A stretch of 64,000 nt of DNA. It comes from Simmondsia chinensis. Taxonomy: Eukaryota > Streptophyta > Magnoliopsida > Caryophyllales > Simmondsiaceae. The stretch lies in NCBI GenBank assembly GCA_018398585.1, contig JAGTTD010000010.1, forward strand, positions 33,954,638-34,018,637, in the 5' to 3' direction. The notes under the pieces were generated by a model, which had not been told where the DNA came from, did no database searches, and was given only the letters and a program-made list of their open reading frames with translations. Of the stretch, positions 52,765-63,921 are shown piece by piece; positions within the stretch are counted from its first letter, which is position 1; the number at the start of each line of letters is the position of its first letter. Position numbers and translations under genes: made by a program.

Positions 52765-53248
52765 CCTTATCTAGTGTAGATGTCTTGATGCCTATATTGT
52801 TGGAAAATATTGACAGGACGTGATTGCTGAAATGTAAATGCCATGTCTGCAGGATGAGACACTTGATGCATATATTAACACCCAAAAATTTACGTGGAAA
52901 CCTTCTCTCCACTAGAGGGAAAAATGATGGGACCCAAACTAGTGTCTCATCTATTGTGAACTTTGGAATTATAATCTCTAATTAAAGCCCCAAACCCCAT
53001 CTCACAATCTCTCAATCAAATATAGCTATTGCACGGTAAGGCATCTACTTTACATTGCTAGTCATCAAACATTCCTCAATATAGCTATTGCGCGGTAAAT
53101 CACCAACGCTACTCAATGTAGCTAATGCACGGTAGACCACCAATCCTTCTCAATGTAGCTTTGGAGAATGGAAGCTACAAACTCGAAACACCCGAGCATG
53201 ACTCTCTTTATTAGGATCATGATCGTTCTCAACAACAATTATCATACA
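52765..53248. other. Spacer with short tandem phrases
   Basis: CAATATAGCTATTGCxCGGTAA-type phrases repeat about every 50-60 bp near 53020, 53080, 53120 and 53150. This is a small degenerate tandem repeat, with no gene. Confidence 0.4.
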
Positions 53249-53441
53249 GAGGCCGTGATGCTTTAGATTTTCCGGGCAGAATTGATTGGTGAAGGCTGAT
53301 GCCGCTGTTGGCTTGGCGCCAACCTGTTGCCTTGGTGGAGATTTCTCTCGCTTTTGCTCTTTGCATGTCAACTGATTAGATCGGCCGTCAGGGTGGGGTG
53401 GCCTTCTTTCACATGCTTGAGAAAAGGCAAATCTGAGCCTC
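53249..53441 (+). ncRNA. Box C/D-like module, class A copy 10
   Basis: 193 bp, stem GAGGC/GCCTC, D box CTGA. The C box is shortened to GTGATGC. Confidence 0.4.
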
Positions 53442-53479
53442 TCTGTCTCTATCTGCTAAGCATAGTTAATGGAACTGAT

Positions 53480-53595
53480 GAAACTCTGAGATGATTGTTG
53501 GAGTTGTGCGGGAGTCATAAGGGCTGTTGTCTCTCCGAATGTTGCCGCCAGTAGATTGGCATGGGCCACAATCTCAGTCACAAAGGAACATCCCT
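53480..53595 (+). repeat. Hairpin module E, copy 7
   Basis: The second hairpin AGATTG/CAATCT replaces the usual GATCAC/GTGATC type with kept pairing. The terminal AACATCCC has lost one pair with GGGCTGTT. Confidence 0.4.
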
Positions 53596-53770
53596 ATCCT
53601 TTGAACCAAATGAAGCCTTATATTTGGAATTTGGTGCTTGTGGCATTAACTTTCCTTCAGTTACATGTGAAGTCCTTAACGACCCTTTTTCAGTTACATC
53701 TGAATCTAAAACGTCACCATCACTATCATCATCCTCCTGTCCAATTACCAATCAACGATAATTGCTTTTG

Positions 53771-53890
53771 AGAGCCTGTGTGGAGGTTTGTTTTTTTTTT
53801 TTTTTTTTTTTTTTTTTGTGTGTGTTTTTCTATCTTCTCTTTCACATGGCTGTAACCGTAGCTCCCTCAAGTCTCTTCTTTCCATTGGAA
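53771..53890 (+). repeat. Class B module, 5' and 3' truncated, with poly-T
   Basis: GAGAGCCTGTGTGGAGG start, a long T-run at about 53790-53817, then CACATGGCTGTAACCGTAGC. C and D boxes are missing. Confidence 0.5.
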
Positions 53891-53942
53891 AACGTTGCCA
53901 TGGCATGTGATTCTAGTGTTATAAAAATGGGAACATAAAATA

Positions 53943-54331
53943 ACTAAGAGTAAATTACACATTAGTATCCTGAGGTTTAGTATATTAAATTTTTAGTTCA
54001 CAATCTTTATGAAATAATTTTTTAGTACAAGGTTAGATGTATTTACAAAATTATCTTAGTAACGGTGTGTAAAGATCTAAAATAGACCCTTTATCCAACT
54101 CTTCTTCATTAGCAATGTTAAAACATTGTAGTTCGTGTGTGGGATGAAGGGAATACCGAGGGTGTGTTGAATTTACCAACAAATAAAGACAAGTTTTACG
54201 CCATTTCATATTGTCATTTGGACTAGTTTATTAAATGTATGTAATTTCTGACTAAGACAAATATTTCATAAAGTTCGTGGACTAAGAAACTAATTTACCA
54301 AAACTAAGGATACTAATATGTAATCTATCCA
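53943..54331. mobile_element. MITE, TAAATTACACATTAGTATCC family
   Basis: Left GTAAATTACACATTAGTATC and right GGATACTAATATGTAATCTA are inverted. Mirrored ACAATCTTTATGAAATAAT / ATATTTCATAAAGTTCGTGG follow. 389 bp, no coding region. Confidence 0.65.
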
Positions 54332-54363
54332 ATAACTAATAGAATAGGAATTGGACTACGTAC

Positions 54364-54606
54364 AACAATAACAACAGACCCAGTACCTCAAAGGCTCCCG
54401 CCTAAGCGGGGTTTGGGGGTGTGGATGTATGCAGCCTTACCCCTTTAGGGTGTAACCTTGCCGATAAACTATTTCCGAGGACCCCCAACTGGCAGCACGA
54501 GGACTTCCCAGGAGGTCACCCATTCTGGTACTACTCTCACCCAAGCACGCTTAATTTCGGAGTTCTAATGGGATCAGGTGCATTAGTGCCCGGTAAATGA
54601 ACCCTA
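54364..54606 (-). mobile_element. 5S rRNA-derived SINE, TTG-tailed subtype
   Basis: The head is closer to plant 5S (GCACTAATGCACCTGATCC on the minus strand) than the other copies. The tail is (TTG)-like (ACAACAATAACAACAG on plus). Flanks GGAATTGGACTACGTAC and GGAATTAAACTACATAC form a 17-bp duplication with three changes. Confidence 0.8.
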
Positions 54607-54783
54607 GGAATTAAACTACATACATACAAATAATTGGAGGAAGTAGCTTTTATTTTTCAATGACAATTCATTGGATTTTGGCCGAATCTGAGGTTAATGT
54701 TGTAAATATTACAATGTTGGGATAACTAGTTGATAAAAACCAAATTCCAGGATACCCAAGTGATAAATTCCCTTAAAGTTGCA

Positions 54784-54974
54784 GAGGCTGTAATGACTCT
54801 AGCTTTTCTAGGCAATGTGAGGGATCAAGGCTTGTGCCATTGGCTCGGCAGCATCTAAGTGCCTGTGATAGGATTTTCAGTGTCTTTTTTCATATGGCAT
54901 GGGGTTTGCTTTGCAACCATGGAATGAGACCTTGATGTCCTTTACATGCCTGTGAAAAGGCGTATCTGAGCCTC
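54784..54974 (+). ncRNA. Box C/D-like module, class C
   Basis: 191 bp, stem GAGGC/GCCTC, C box GTAATGA, D box CTGA. Spacer Y copy 3 (54660-54783) precedes it. Confidence 0.4.
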
Positions 54975-55031
54975 CTTTTTCTCCTAGTTGAACTAGTCTT
55001 GTACTTGACCCAAGGAAAATCTGGAGGCTAT

Positions 55032-55065
55032 CATCGGGAGCCTCTTTTAGGCACTGGGTTGTATC
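55032..55065 (+). mobile_element. 34-bp retroposed RTE/SINE tail
   Basis: CGGGAGCCTCTTTTAGGCAC then TGGGTTGT, between GAGGCTAT at 55024-55031 and 55066-55073. It landed in the 5' stem of the class C module. Confidence 0.6.
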
Positions 55066-55256
55066 GAGGCTATGATGTTGCTTTAGCTTTCCTTGCAATG
55101 TGAGGGATCACATCCGGGTATGCCGTCGGCTTGGCAGCAATCTAGGTGCCTTTTTTAGGATTCTCTCTTTTCTCTTTTACATGCTGCTGGATTTGCTTTG
55201 ACGCCGTGGATTCCTATTCTCCTTTACATGTCTGAGAAAAGCCAAACCTGAGCTTT
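55066..55256 (+). ncRNA. Box C/D-like module, class C
   Basis: 191 bp, stem GAGGC/GCTTT (two G-U pairs), C box ATGATGT, D box CTGA. Confidence 0.4.
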
Positions 55257-55333
55257 CTCCTTGTCCTGCTTGAACCACACATGCCCTATAAACTTTGAAA
55301 CTTCTTCAAAAACAAAAAAGAAAAACAATTTGT

Positions 55334-55552
55334 TGGGGCTGTGATATTGCTTTCACTTTTCCAGGCAATGTGAAGGTTCAAAGCTGGTTGGCCATTGGCT
55401 CGGCAGCTACCAAATTTTGTTTAAAAAAAAATAAATAAATAAATTGATCGGTAGGATACTATAGTTGGTTCCTTGACAATGTCGGGATTTGCTTTGCCGC
55501 CATGGATACCTGATCTCCTTTACGTACCTGAGAAAAGGGGAATTTGAGCCTC
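55334..55552 (+). ncRNA. Box C/D-like module, class C
   Basis: 219 bp, GGGGC/GCCTC stem with one G-U. C box GTGATAT, D box TTGA. TTGGTTCCTTGACAATGTC junction in the middle. Confidence 0.35.
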
Positions 55553-55628
55553 CTCTTTGAAGCTTCTATGATGCCCGCTCCTGCTTCATGCAACTATGCC
55601 AAAAACCAAAAATAGAAAAAAAAATGTT

Positions 55629-55811
55629 GAGGCTGTGATGATCCTTTAGCTTTTCCAGGTGATGTGATGGATCGAAGCTGGCTATGCCGTTGGCTTGGCA
55701 GCGAACTGAGTGCCTGTGTTCGGGTTTTATCCGTCTTGTTTCACATGGCATAGGATTCGCTATGGATTGCTGCTCTCTTTTACATGCCTAAAAAAGGCAA
55801 ATCTGAGCCTT
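55629..55811 (+). ncRNA. Box C/D-like module, class C
   Basis: 183 bp, stem GAGGC/GCCTT, C box GTGATGA, D box CTGA. Confidence 0.45.
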
Positions 55812-55879
55812 CTCTTCGTCATGCCAAGTTTAAAACCCACAAATGCATAGAAGTGAATATTTTTTTTCTGATTATTAAC

Positions 55880-55950
55880 GAGAGAACTGTGATGACACTT
55901 AAGTGTTTCCAAGGAGATGCAAGGAATCAAGGCCGACTCTGGCTTTGGTT
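55880..55950 (+). repeat. 5' fragment of a class C module
   Basis: GAGAACTGTGATGACAC, GGAATCAAGGCCG; then homology ends. Confidence 0.45.
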
Positions 55951-56108
55951 ACCAAAAAGGGACTTAACTCATTTTAAAACAAAGGTGGCTTGCAAACAGA
56001 AACAAGATGGGCAAGAAAGAAAGAAATTAAAAAAAAAAGATAACTAGGCTCTATACAAGCTAGGGCAATGAGCAGAGTTAAGGTCTTGAAGTTCATTAGC
56101 TTAAGAAT

Positions 56109-56219
56109 GAGGCGCAGAGAGGCGTGGGTGTCTCTCAATGGGTTGTTGCCCCACTCTGGGATGTCTGGTGATGGTGGGGCTCATCGCAGCCGTTGATTTC
56201 TTTTACAATTAAACAGTGC
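56109..56219 (+). repeat. Hairpin module D, copy 6
   Basis: AGAGAGG against CCCCACTCT. The terminal AACAGTGC is damaged. Starts the duplicate of the 23.0-25.3 kb block. Confidence 0.4.
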
Positions 56220-56383
56220 TATGTATACATATACAGAGGATGACTCTGATGAGAGGGTGAATTTTAAGCCACATATTTGGTTAAATTGGGGAAAGGGGGT
56301 GATGTCAACTGGGAGAAAGATAGTGTCAACAGCCAAAAGAATGGTCCAAAATGTTTCCTGTCACTCTCATCCTCTCATAGGAG

Positions 56384-56386
<3 letters not shown>

Positions 56387-56424
<38 letters not shown>
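56387..56424 (+). repeat. (AT)n microsatellite
   Basis: About 19 units. Confidence 0.9.
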
Positions 56425-56427
<3 letters not shown>

Positions 56428-56511
56428 CTGCGGTAGACATATTTAACCGGGTGTCGAACTCCTAAATCAAGAAAGGGGCTCATCAATAAACACATTACAG
56501 TTAGCTATTCA

Positions 56512-56514
<3 letters not shown>

Positions 56515-56554
<40 letters not shown>
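56515..56554 (+). repeat. (TA)n microsatellite
   Basis: About 20 units. With the AT tract at 56387 it could form a large cruciform. Confidence 0.9.
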
Positions 56555-56557
<3 letters not shown>

Positions 56558-56603
56558 CAACACCTTCACCATCACCCTAAATAGCAGCAATGGAAACAAA
56601 TCA

Positions 56604-56802
56604 GAGGCTGTGAGCCTGTGATGATGCTTTGGATTTTCCTGGCAGTGTGATTGATCAAGGCCGGGTCGCCGTTGGCTTGGTGGAAACCTGTCGCCTGTGG
56701 AGATTGGAGGTTTCTCTCTCTCTGCATGATGGCAGGTTGGCTTCGCCGCCACCAGGTGGTGGGTCTGCTTTATATGCTTGAGGAAAGGCGAATCTGAGCT
56801 CA
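56604..56802 (+). ncRNA. Box C/D-like module, class A copy 11
   Basis: 199 bp. GAGGCTGTGAGCCTGTGATG shows a small duplication between the stem and C box. D box CTGA. The 3' stem is degraded (GCTCA). Confidence 0.35.
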
Positions 56803-57166
56803 CTCTATTTTGCATAATATTGTGATGTGATCGGAACCCTCAGATGAGAATGGGAGAGGTATGTGGTCACTGCTAGTACGATGTATAAGGGTCTAAAATA
56901 GGCCTCTCATCTAACTTTTCTTCCTTTGTAGTGTTACAACATTGCCGTTCGTGGTAGGTTGAAGGAAATAACGAGTAGATGGTGGGTTTACGAACAAAGT
57001 TTTATGCTCTTTAATAAAATGCATGTAAGGTACTAATAGGTAATTTACCTTTTCTTTTACCCTTATCACTTTCCTTTATCCAATTGCCGAACAAAGCATA
57101 GACGAAGTATCATTTGTGTCCAAAAAGAAACAGTGTATATATATATATAACATTTTTGGTATAAAA

Positions 57167-57289
57167 TGAAGGTCAGAGGGACCAGGGGTGTGTTATGTGG
57201 GCTGTTGCCCCACTCTGAGATTATCAGATTCTGCAACAATGCTGGATATCACCGCCAGTGGTTTCTCTGGCAGGATAATAAAGACCCTC
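57167..57289 (+). repeat. Hairpin module F, copy 5
   Basis: CAGAGGGACCAGGGGTG, GGGCTGTTGCCCC and ATATCACCGCCAGTGG. The end AAAGACCC is altered. Confidence 0.4.
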
Positions 57290-57319
57290 AACAGTAGCAG
57301 TAGTAGTAAATAATTGTTC

Positions 57320-57587
57320 TGGGCTGTGATGAACTTATTGCTTTTGCAGGCTATGTGATAGGGATGAAGACTGGTGGTGCCATTGTCGTGGCAGCAATTT
57401 GACAGCCTGTGTGGAGTTGTTTTTTGTATTCTGTATCTCCTCTCTTGGTGGGAATCTCTTTGAGAAATAGGGTGGTGGTGGTGGTTGTTGCTTCTCTTTC
57501 ACAAGGCTGAAGGAATTTGCTTTGCCGCCATTGCTCCCACAGATCTCTCCTTTTTGTATGGCTTGACCAAAGGCAAGTCTGAGCCTT
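57320..57587 (+). ncRNA. Box C/D-like module, class B copy 9, with insertion
   Basis: C box GTGATGA, D box CTGA, 3' stem GCCTT. The 5' side is GGGCT. It contains the same retroposed tail as at 24136, now decayed to GGTGGTGGTGGTTGTTG. Confidence 0.4.
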
Positions 57588-57753
57588 ACTTGTCTCCTTT
57601 GGTCCCTAATATTTGTTTTGTGCCTATTTTGGTACTTGTTAGGGGTTGCCGTTTCTGAGAAACCAATATGGTAACTTAAGTGTGTTTGGTTACGATCTTT
57701 GAATGGCACAAGTTTAAACTTGAGTTGAAGAATTAAAAGAGGAAGAATATTGC

Positions 57754-58094
57754 ATAGGCTGTGATGATGCTTTAGCCTTTTTTCAGCTATGTGAGGGATC
57801 AAGGCCTGGTGTGTCATTGGCCTGGCAGCGATTTAAGTTCATGATTGTTGGAGTATAAAGATATTCCAATTGCAGCAAGTGAATCAAACAACAAAATTAG
57901 AAATTTGGACTTCTATTTCAGTTTCAGACTCAATTCTAAGATTCAATTCCATGTGTTAAACAAGACCTGTGGGATGTTGTTTCCTTAACACTTGAGGTTT
58001 TCACTACCCCCTTTTGTGTCACGCAAGATTTGCTTTGCCGCCATGGATGCTCAGTCTCCTTCACAAGCCTAATAAAAGGTGAATCTGAGCGGCC
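57754..58094 (+). ncRNA. Box C/D-like module, class C, very long form
   Basis: Paralogue of 24535-24869, including TTGGAGTATAAAGATATTCC and CAATTCCATGTG text. C box GTGATGA, D box CTGA. The 3' stem is lost (GCGGCC). Confidence 0.35.
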
Positions 58095-58139
58095 TTTTTT
58101 TGTTGCTTGAACCAAATTCGCTCGGACCTTGCTTCAAAT

Positions 58140-58610
58140 CCTACCAAGTGTTGTAAATTAATCGAGTTGAGATTGAGCTTGTTGTTCTCGATTTTGAGAC
58201 ATCTTGCTAAGCTCAGGCTTGCCTTAAACCTTATTGAACCTGGGAATGTTGAGCTTTGAGAATGGCTCATCATGAGCTTGACTGATCTTGGTTGAGTGTA
58301 AACTTAGCCGTCGAGCTACAAGTATCAAGCTCGCTTCGTCTAGGCTAATTTAAGTTTAGATCTAGTTATCTAATATAGGCCTAAACTTGGATTGATTGGA
58401 CATGTTTAGGCTCATTTATGCTGATAGTATCTAATTTAGGCTTGTGAATCTTTGGGATCAATGTGCAAAGCGTGTTGTTTCTAGCTAGAGAAGAGTCGAT
58501 GCTTTTGAACTTTACGACAAGCTTGCTTGCTGGGGCTTGTGAGCCAGCTTGTTGTAAAGCTTGATTAGGCTAAGAAGTTTTTAACTTATACCCTAATTTT
58601 AAGATTGATC
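58140..58610 (+). repeat. Spacer module H, copy 4
   Basis: Collinear with 24890-25290 after the preceding class C module. Confidence 0.5.
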
Positions 58611-59309
58611 ATGTTTATAGAGAAGACAATACAGTACCCCAATTGACTGGCTAGATTGGGCTCTTCTCTTCCTAATTTTGTTGTCTGGGTTTTTTGTCTT
58701 TCGATTAAACTATTTGATATTTGTATCCTGATGCATTAGGATTCAGGACAGTCCTGTCCAACAGAAAGGGCTCTAAATGCGTTTCTTTCACCTTTATAAA
58801 AAATGTAGCAACTGATGGATCTTTTCAATCTAAAGTTTGGTGCTTCTGATTTTGGTATGCGAAAATTTCCAGCGTTCCGATGTGTCAATAGTTTCCTTGA
58901 TTCAGTGTTTTACAGCTTGCTGATTTGTTTGCCTTTAAACTTCGGCCCGACCCACGGAGTTGGCACATATGAGATCCACATGCATGTCCAAGTGGGGTTC
59001 CATCCTAAAATCAATTGGCATTAAGTAGATTAATCTACTAGACTTATAAATTGTATCTCTTTACTCTTACAACTCTAATGTGGGATTCTTATACTCGACT
59101 CCTTTATGGAGTCTAACAATGATAATGCAAATCGTGTCCTGTTTGAGTTAAAATCATGTTGTCATTCTTGAGCTTTTTACTATAATTTCATTTCGTCTTT
59201 GAGTCGGATTGCGTTGTCATATCATGCTTTGGGGAGCACTTTTGTTTCGCATGCCTAGCAAAAGGCGAAGCTAAACCTGAATTTTGTTGTTTCCTCTGAT
59301 CTAAGGGTG
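58611..59309. other. Spacer without recognised gene
   Basis: GCATGCCTAGCAAAAGGCGAAGCTAA near 59250 is a last, degenerate C-module 3' fragment. TGTGGGATTCTTATACTC near 59085 matches text at 7320. Confidence 0.4.
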
Positions 59310-60538
59310 CATATGAGCCGAGTTGAGCTTGAGTTTGAGGCTTAAATCATCAACATGTAGCTGGGTTTTTTTGTCTTGGAGCTGCTGACCTGAAAGTTTC
59401 AAGCTGCGGTCAGCTTGGCTTAGTTGACGAGATTCTAGCTTGTTTTATTTAGGCTCATTTAAACGCAATCAAGACTTGTTTTGGATTGTTTAGGCTTGGG
59501 CTTAGATTATTTAGCTTTAGTGTGCCTTGATTAGTTAATCTTATGAATTGATAGGCTCGTTTAGGGCTGGTGAGCATACGAGCTTGAGTGTTACAAGGTT
59601 CAAACTCGAATTTAGTTGAGCTTTTCGGGTTTTATGACGAGGCAGTTCACAATGGCTTGAGAGCCATCTCGGCTCATTGGTTTAAATAATTCTGTCCAGA
59701 ACTTACCAGTGATCTACTTATTGGCGTTTCTATATTTCTTAGGCCTTGCTTATCACTTGTAATTGAAATTAGATTGTCGAAGTATCATTTTAACTTGAAT
59801 TATCATATAATACAAATTATGATGGAAATTAAGATTATATTGTTTTGATATTAATAGGAATCTGAAGTTGGACTTTTAATTTTAGTAACAAATGATTTAT
59901 CTTGGAAATCATAGTTAATCAAGTTAGATCATATCAGTATTTGAGTTAGCTTTATTATCAATAGGTCTCAATTGGCTGTTTGAGATCGAGTCACCTTGAG
60001 GTTAGATCATTCTGAGATTAGGGTTGGCTTGGGTTGAGTTTAAGTCAAGTTGAATAATTCGAGTTTGACCCATCTTGAGTTTCGAGTAAATTGGTTGAGT
60101 CATTTTAGGTTTGAGGTCATTTTAGGCTGGGTGTGAGTTGGGTTGGAACATTTTTGGTTTGAGCCATTAGTTAGGTCCTTTTCGGGTTTAGGTTAGCTTG
60201 ATCAATTTTTGGATTTGAACCGTCTTGAGTTTTGGGTCAATTGGGTTGGTTCACTTTGAACGTTAAGTCAAATTGAGCCAAGTTTAAGTTATGTCAGTTC
60301 ACCTCTCGTTTTGAATTAATTAAGTTGCATCATTTTGGATTTCAGGTTGCGTTCAATTTTGGCTAAGATTATCTTGATTACGAGTCATCCCGGGTTTCTG
60401 AACAATCGAGTTCGTTCATTTCAAGTTTTGGGTTAGATTTAGGCCAAGTTGGATCATTTGGATAGTTCGGATTGGATCATTTTGGGTTGTATGTGAGTGA
60501 AGTTGATATTGAATCACATTCCATAGAATTCTACTCCA
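59310..60538 (+). repeat. Degenerate H- and G-like spacer
   Basis: H-like GCTCGTTTAGGGCTGG words to 59680, AT-rich DNA, then G-like GGGTTGGxTCATTTTGGGTT words from 60000. No gene. Confidence 0.4.
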
Positions 60539-60553
60539 TGTCTTATAACCAAT

Positions 60554-60646
60554 AACAACAACATACTCAGTGCCTCAAGAGCTCCCATATACGCATGGTC
60601 TGAGAGGGGTGAGATGTACTAACGAGAGGGTGTTTCCAATACAATG
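60554..60646 (-). mobile_element. 93-bp RTE/SINE tail insertion
   Basis: ACAACAACATACTCAGTGCC tail on plus. Flanked by a perfect 15-bp repeat TGTCTTATAACCAAT at 60539-60553 and 60647-60661. Confidence 0.8.
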
Positions 60647-60878
60647 TGTCTTATAACCAATCCCACAAAATGAAGCTGTGATATTGTAGTTCCAATTGTA
60701 AAGGCCAATTAGCATGTTCTTACTTTCTTATTAGTATGAGACCATGAACAATTTACCGTTTGTTCACGGCTTACTAAATGCAATGTCAATTGGCTTGACA
60801 ATTTGCTAATTGCTACTATTTGGCTTTATTGCATATTACTGCTATATGCTCTCGTTGTGCCGTTGTTTTTATACTTTT

Positions 60879-61000
60879 CAAGTTGGAGGTTCTTGGACAT
60901 GGCCTTCCTTTGGGGTAGTATCCTGAAGAGGTAATGTTATATATATCTCCTCCCCTAGACCTTGCATCGGCAAGAGCCTTAAGGCAGTGAGTTTATTGTT
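60879..61000 (+). mobile_element. RTE-type SINE/LINE 3' end
   Basis: AAGTTGGAGGTTCTTGGACATG, GGGGTAGTATCCTGAAG, CCTCCCCTAGACC and GGCAAGAGCC. Confidence 0.6.
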
Positions 61001-62560
61001 TGCTTAATGATAATGTCAAAATCCAAAATTAGGGTTTGATTGTAATAGTGCGAACCAATCAAACAAATCAATAATTTTGAACAAAGTAGAAAAAAATGTA
61101 GGCGAGAAAACGAAGAAATCATAAGAGAGAGAGAGAGAAGTAGATTCGGGAGAGAAAGTAGAGAAGAACTAAGGGAGGATTTGAGTAGAATTTTATTGAA
61201 ATTGACATGAATGCCTACAAAGAATCGACTTCTTCATTTTTATACAACTCCAACTCTAATCCTAACCCTTATTCAAAGAAGAAAGGGATCCATTAGTAAA
61301 CTCGCATCAAGTGGTATAAAATTACAATTTTGCCCCTAACAATTCAAATTATATTTTTGTCCTTGACTTCAACAGAAGCCTCTAAACAACGGTTTTAGCT
61401 GAAATTAATCAGATTTAATGCGTTTATTCCTTCAAAACGGCTGCAAGCTTGACAAATAACTACGTTGCCTTGTTTACATTAATAATGGTTAGGTTTAGGT
61501 ATCAAAGTCTCCCTTGAAATATTATCCTTTTTTTTAATAATTAACGACAAAGTTGTAATATAAAATACGCACCTCAAATAAAGAGACTCAAGTCAACCCG
61601 TATCAAGATGGGGATAAAAACAATTACAAAAAGCAATAAAACAAACCAAAAAATAGAATTACAGGAGTCACATGTAAAAATCAACATGTGTTATACGTCT
61701 GCAACTATCATTTATCCTTATCTCTATAATATATAAAAAATGAATCTATCACTTAGATATTGAGATTTAGTTATTTATCATTTGAATATTTTGATGTTTT
61801 AACGTACGTATGAGGCACTACATGATTTGGAAATTTTATCACGAGTCACTTTTTTAAAAAGATGTCAAAAAAAATAAATTTTAAAAAATAATATTAAAAA
61901 TAAAGCAATTCTCAACATAGGGGCCACGTGTTAATTTTTACTCCATCCCCATGTAAAATTGTTTTATAGGGCCGTATTTTTGGAAAATTTTTAGTATAAA
62001 ATAATTTTTTTTTGAAGAGGTTCTATAACAAATAAAATTGTTCCCCAAATTACGTGGTAACTTCATGTCATATAATAATTTCTTTGAATAAAGAAGTTTA
62101 TAACATATAAACCTCTCTTCCAATCTGCGAAACACAATAAGTTACACCTAGAAGGTATTTCTGTGCTTATCCACTTTAACTTTAGCATTACCCACGAATT
62201 ATACTTGTAGACAAAAGGCACGACTAATTGTTTTAAAGTAAAACCTTAATATATATTTGTAGAAAAACAAAGTTGTGTAAAGGTAAAACATCGATATTTA
62301 TATAAAAATATATGTTTTAAAAGTATAATGTCAGTGTTGGTATTAAATACGATGTCAAGGTAGGTGTAGAGATAGAGGTCAAACTATAAGAGAAGAAGGT
62401 ATACATGACATTGTACTTGGCATTGACATTATAATTCTTACTTTGTAAAAACGCGTTTAAATATAAATATTGAAATTTACTTTCATATAGCTTTTATTGT
62501 CTATAAAGACGTTGAGATTAATTGAGAATCAGTTTATCATTTTACCCTCTCGCCTTTTCA
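61001..62560. other. AT-rich DNA, possible LTR remnant
   Basis: 61010-61330 (GA-rich tract, TTTTTATACAACTCCAACTC) looks like part of an LTR in minus orientation, with a TATA-like TGTATAAAAATG, but no boundaries were found. The rest is AT-rich. A mini TTG tail lies at 62553-62585. Confidence 0.3.
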
Positions 62561-62673
62561 AGGCATTAGGTTGTTATTGTTGTTGGTTATCATCTGGATA
62601 CCTGATGTCAAAACTTGGTAATTTTTGTTAGACTTCGTATAATTTTCATTAGAAGATAATAATGTGTTATGTA

Positions 62674-62908
62674 AGGAACATACACAGTGCCTCAAGGGCT
62701 CCCGCCTATACAGGGCCTGGGGGGGCAGATGTACGTAGCCTTTCCCCTTCAGGATGTCAACTTGAAGAGAGGCTGTTTTCCAGTGCCCCCAACCTGAGGG
62801 TGAGGACTTCTCAGGAGGTCACCCATCCTGGTACTACTCTCGCCCGAGCACGCTTAATTTTGGAGTTATAATGGGATTCGGTGACTGCGTGATAGTGCCC
62901 TCTTTGGT
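62674..62908 (-). mobile_element. 5S rRNA-derived SINE, copy 6
   Basis: Full-length match to the 12820 copy, including the AGGTATGTTC-type end read as GAACATACA. I could not find a convincing target duplication. Confidence 0.75.
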
Positions 62909-63209
62909 AAGTCAATACGTGCGTGCGTGCTATGCTAGAATTTTTTGCAAAAATCTAGGGGATTACACAAATAATGCCGAACTTTGTGAGAAGACATCTT
63001 TATATTATCAAAGTAATGTGCCATGTCAGTATATGTCGACAAAAGAAGTTGCTAGATTACAAAAGAGAGTACGTATATGTTATTAGAATCGTGTTTTCCT
63101 GTCAATAATTTTTCAATAGAAATCTAACAGATTTTGGAAAATATTACCTAATTTTTAAAATTGTCAAAATCTAAGATATTTGTATAAATTTTTAAATTTT
63201 AAAATATCT

Positions 63210-63265
<56 letters not shown>

Positions 63266-63921
63266 TTTTTTACATATGTATATATGCTAAAATATTTTAG
63301 TTTTAAATGTTGAAATCTTATTTTATTACTCCAAAATCATAAATTCCTAACTCATTATTTGCCAATAAGGTATAGAGAGGCAAAGGGAGGGCCGGTCCCG
63401 ATATTTTCGGGGTCCCAAGCAAAATTTTAAATGGGACCATTTATATACAATAAATTATAAAAATTTTAATTTTGAAATTTATTAATACTAATAATTGATA
63501 CGTAAAAAACTAAAGTCCCAAAAATTTGGTGCCCCTCGAGGGCTCCGAGCCTTTGTTTAGGTTGCTTGGGGTTATATTCAGTCCTAGGCAAAGGGGGTAA
63601 GTAAAGGTAATAAGGATAAACTCTTACATAATTTGATAAATACTTTTTACGGGTAAAAGGAGTAATACGGGACAAAAATTAACCTTCTTTTACCTCCTTT
63701 TATTTAACCTTCAATTTGAGAAGTAAAAAGGAAAAGAGTAAATTTTTTAAAATTTTGAACAATTTTGTCATATTAAATATAATTGTCTCTACCCTTATCT
63801 TATTATCCAATTATTAAATAAAAATAACTCATCTATCTCTCTTATTTTACATATTTAAGTAATTGTGAAATAATACCTTATTCTTCCCTCGTAACCCCTC
63901 TTGACCTCCCTTGCCAACCAG
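62909..63921. other. AT-rich DNA
   Basis: (AT)n at about 63210-63227 and (TAA)n at 63226-63264. No gene or element ends recognised. Confidence 0.4.
63226..63264 (+). repeat. (TAA)n microsatellite
   Basis: About 13 units following an (AT)n stretch. Confidence 0.9.

Noticed and set aside
3398..58094. Identity as U3 snoRNA, RNase MRP RNA, 7SL or telomerase RNA
   Set aside because: The expected conserved boxes or template sequences of these RNAs were not seen in any class.
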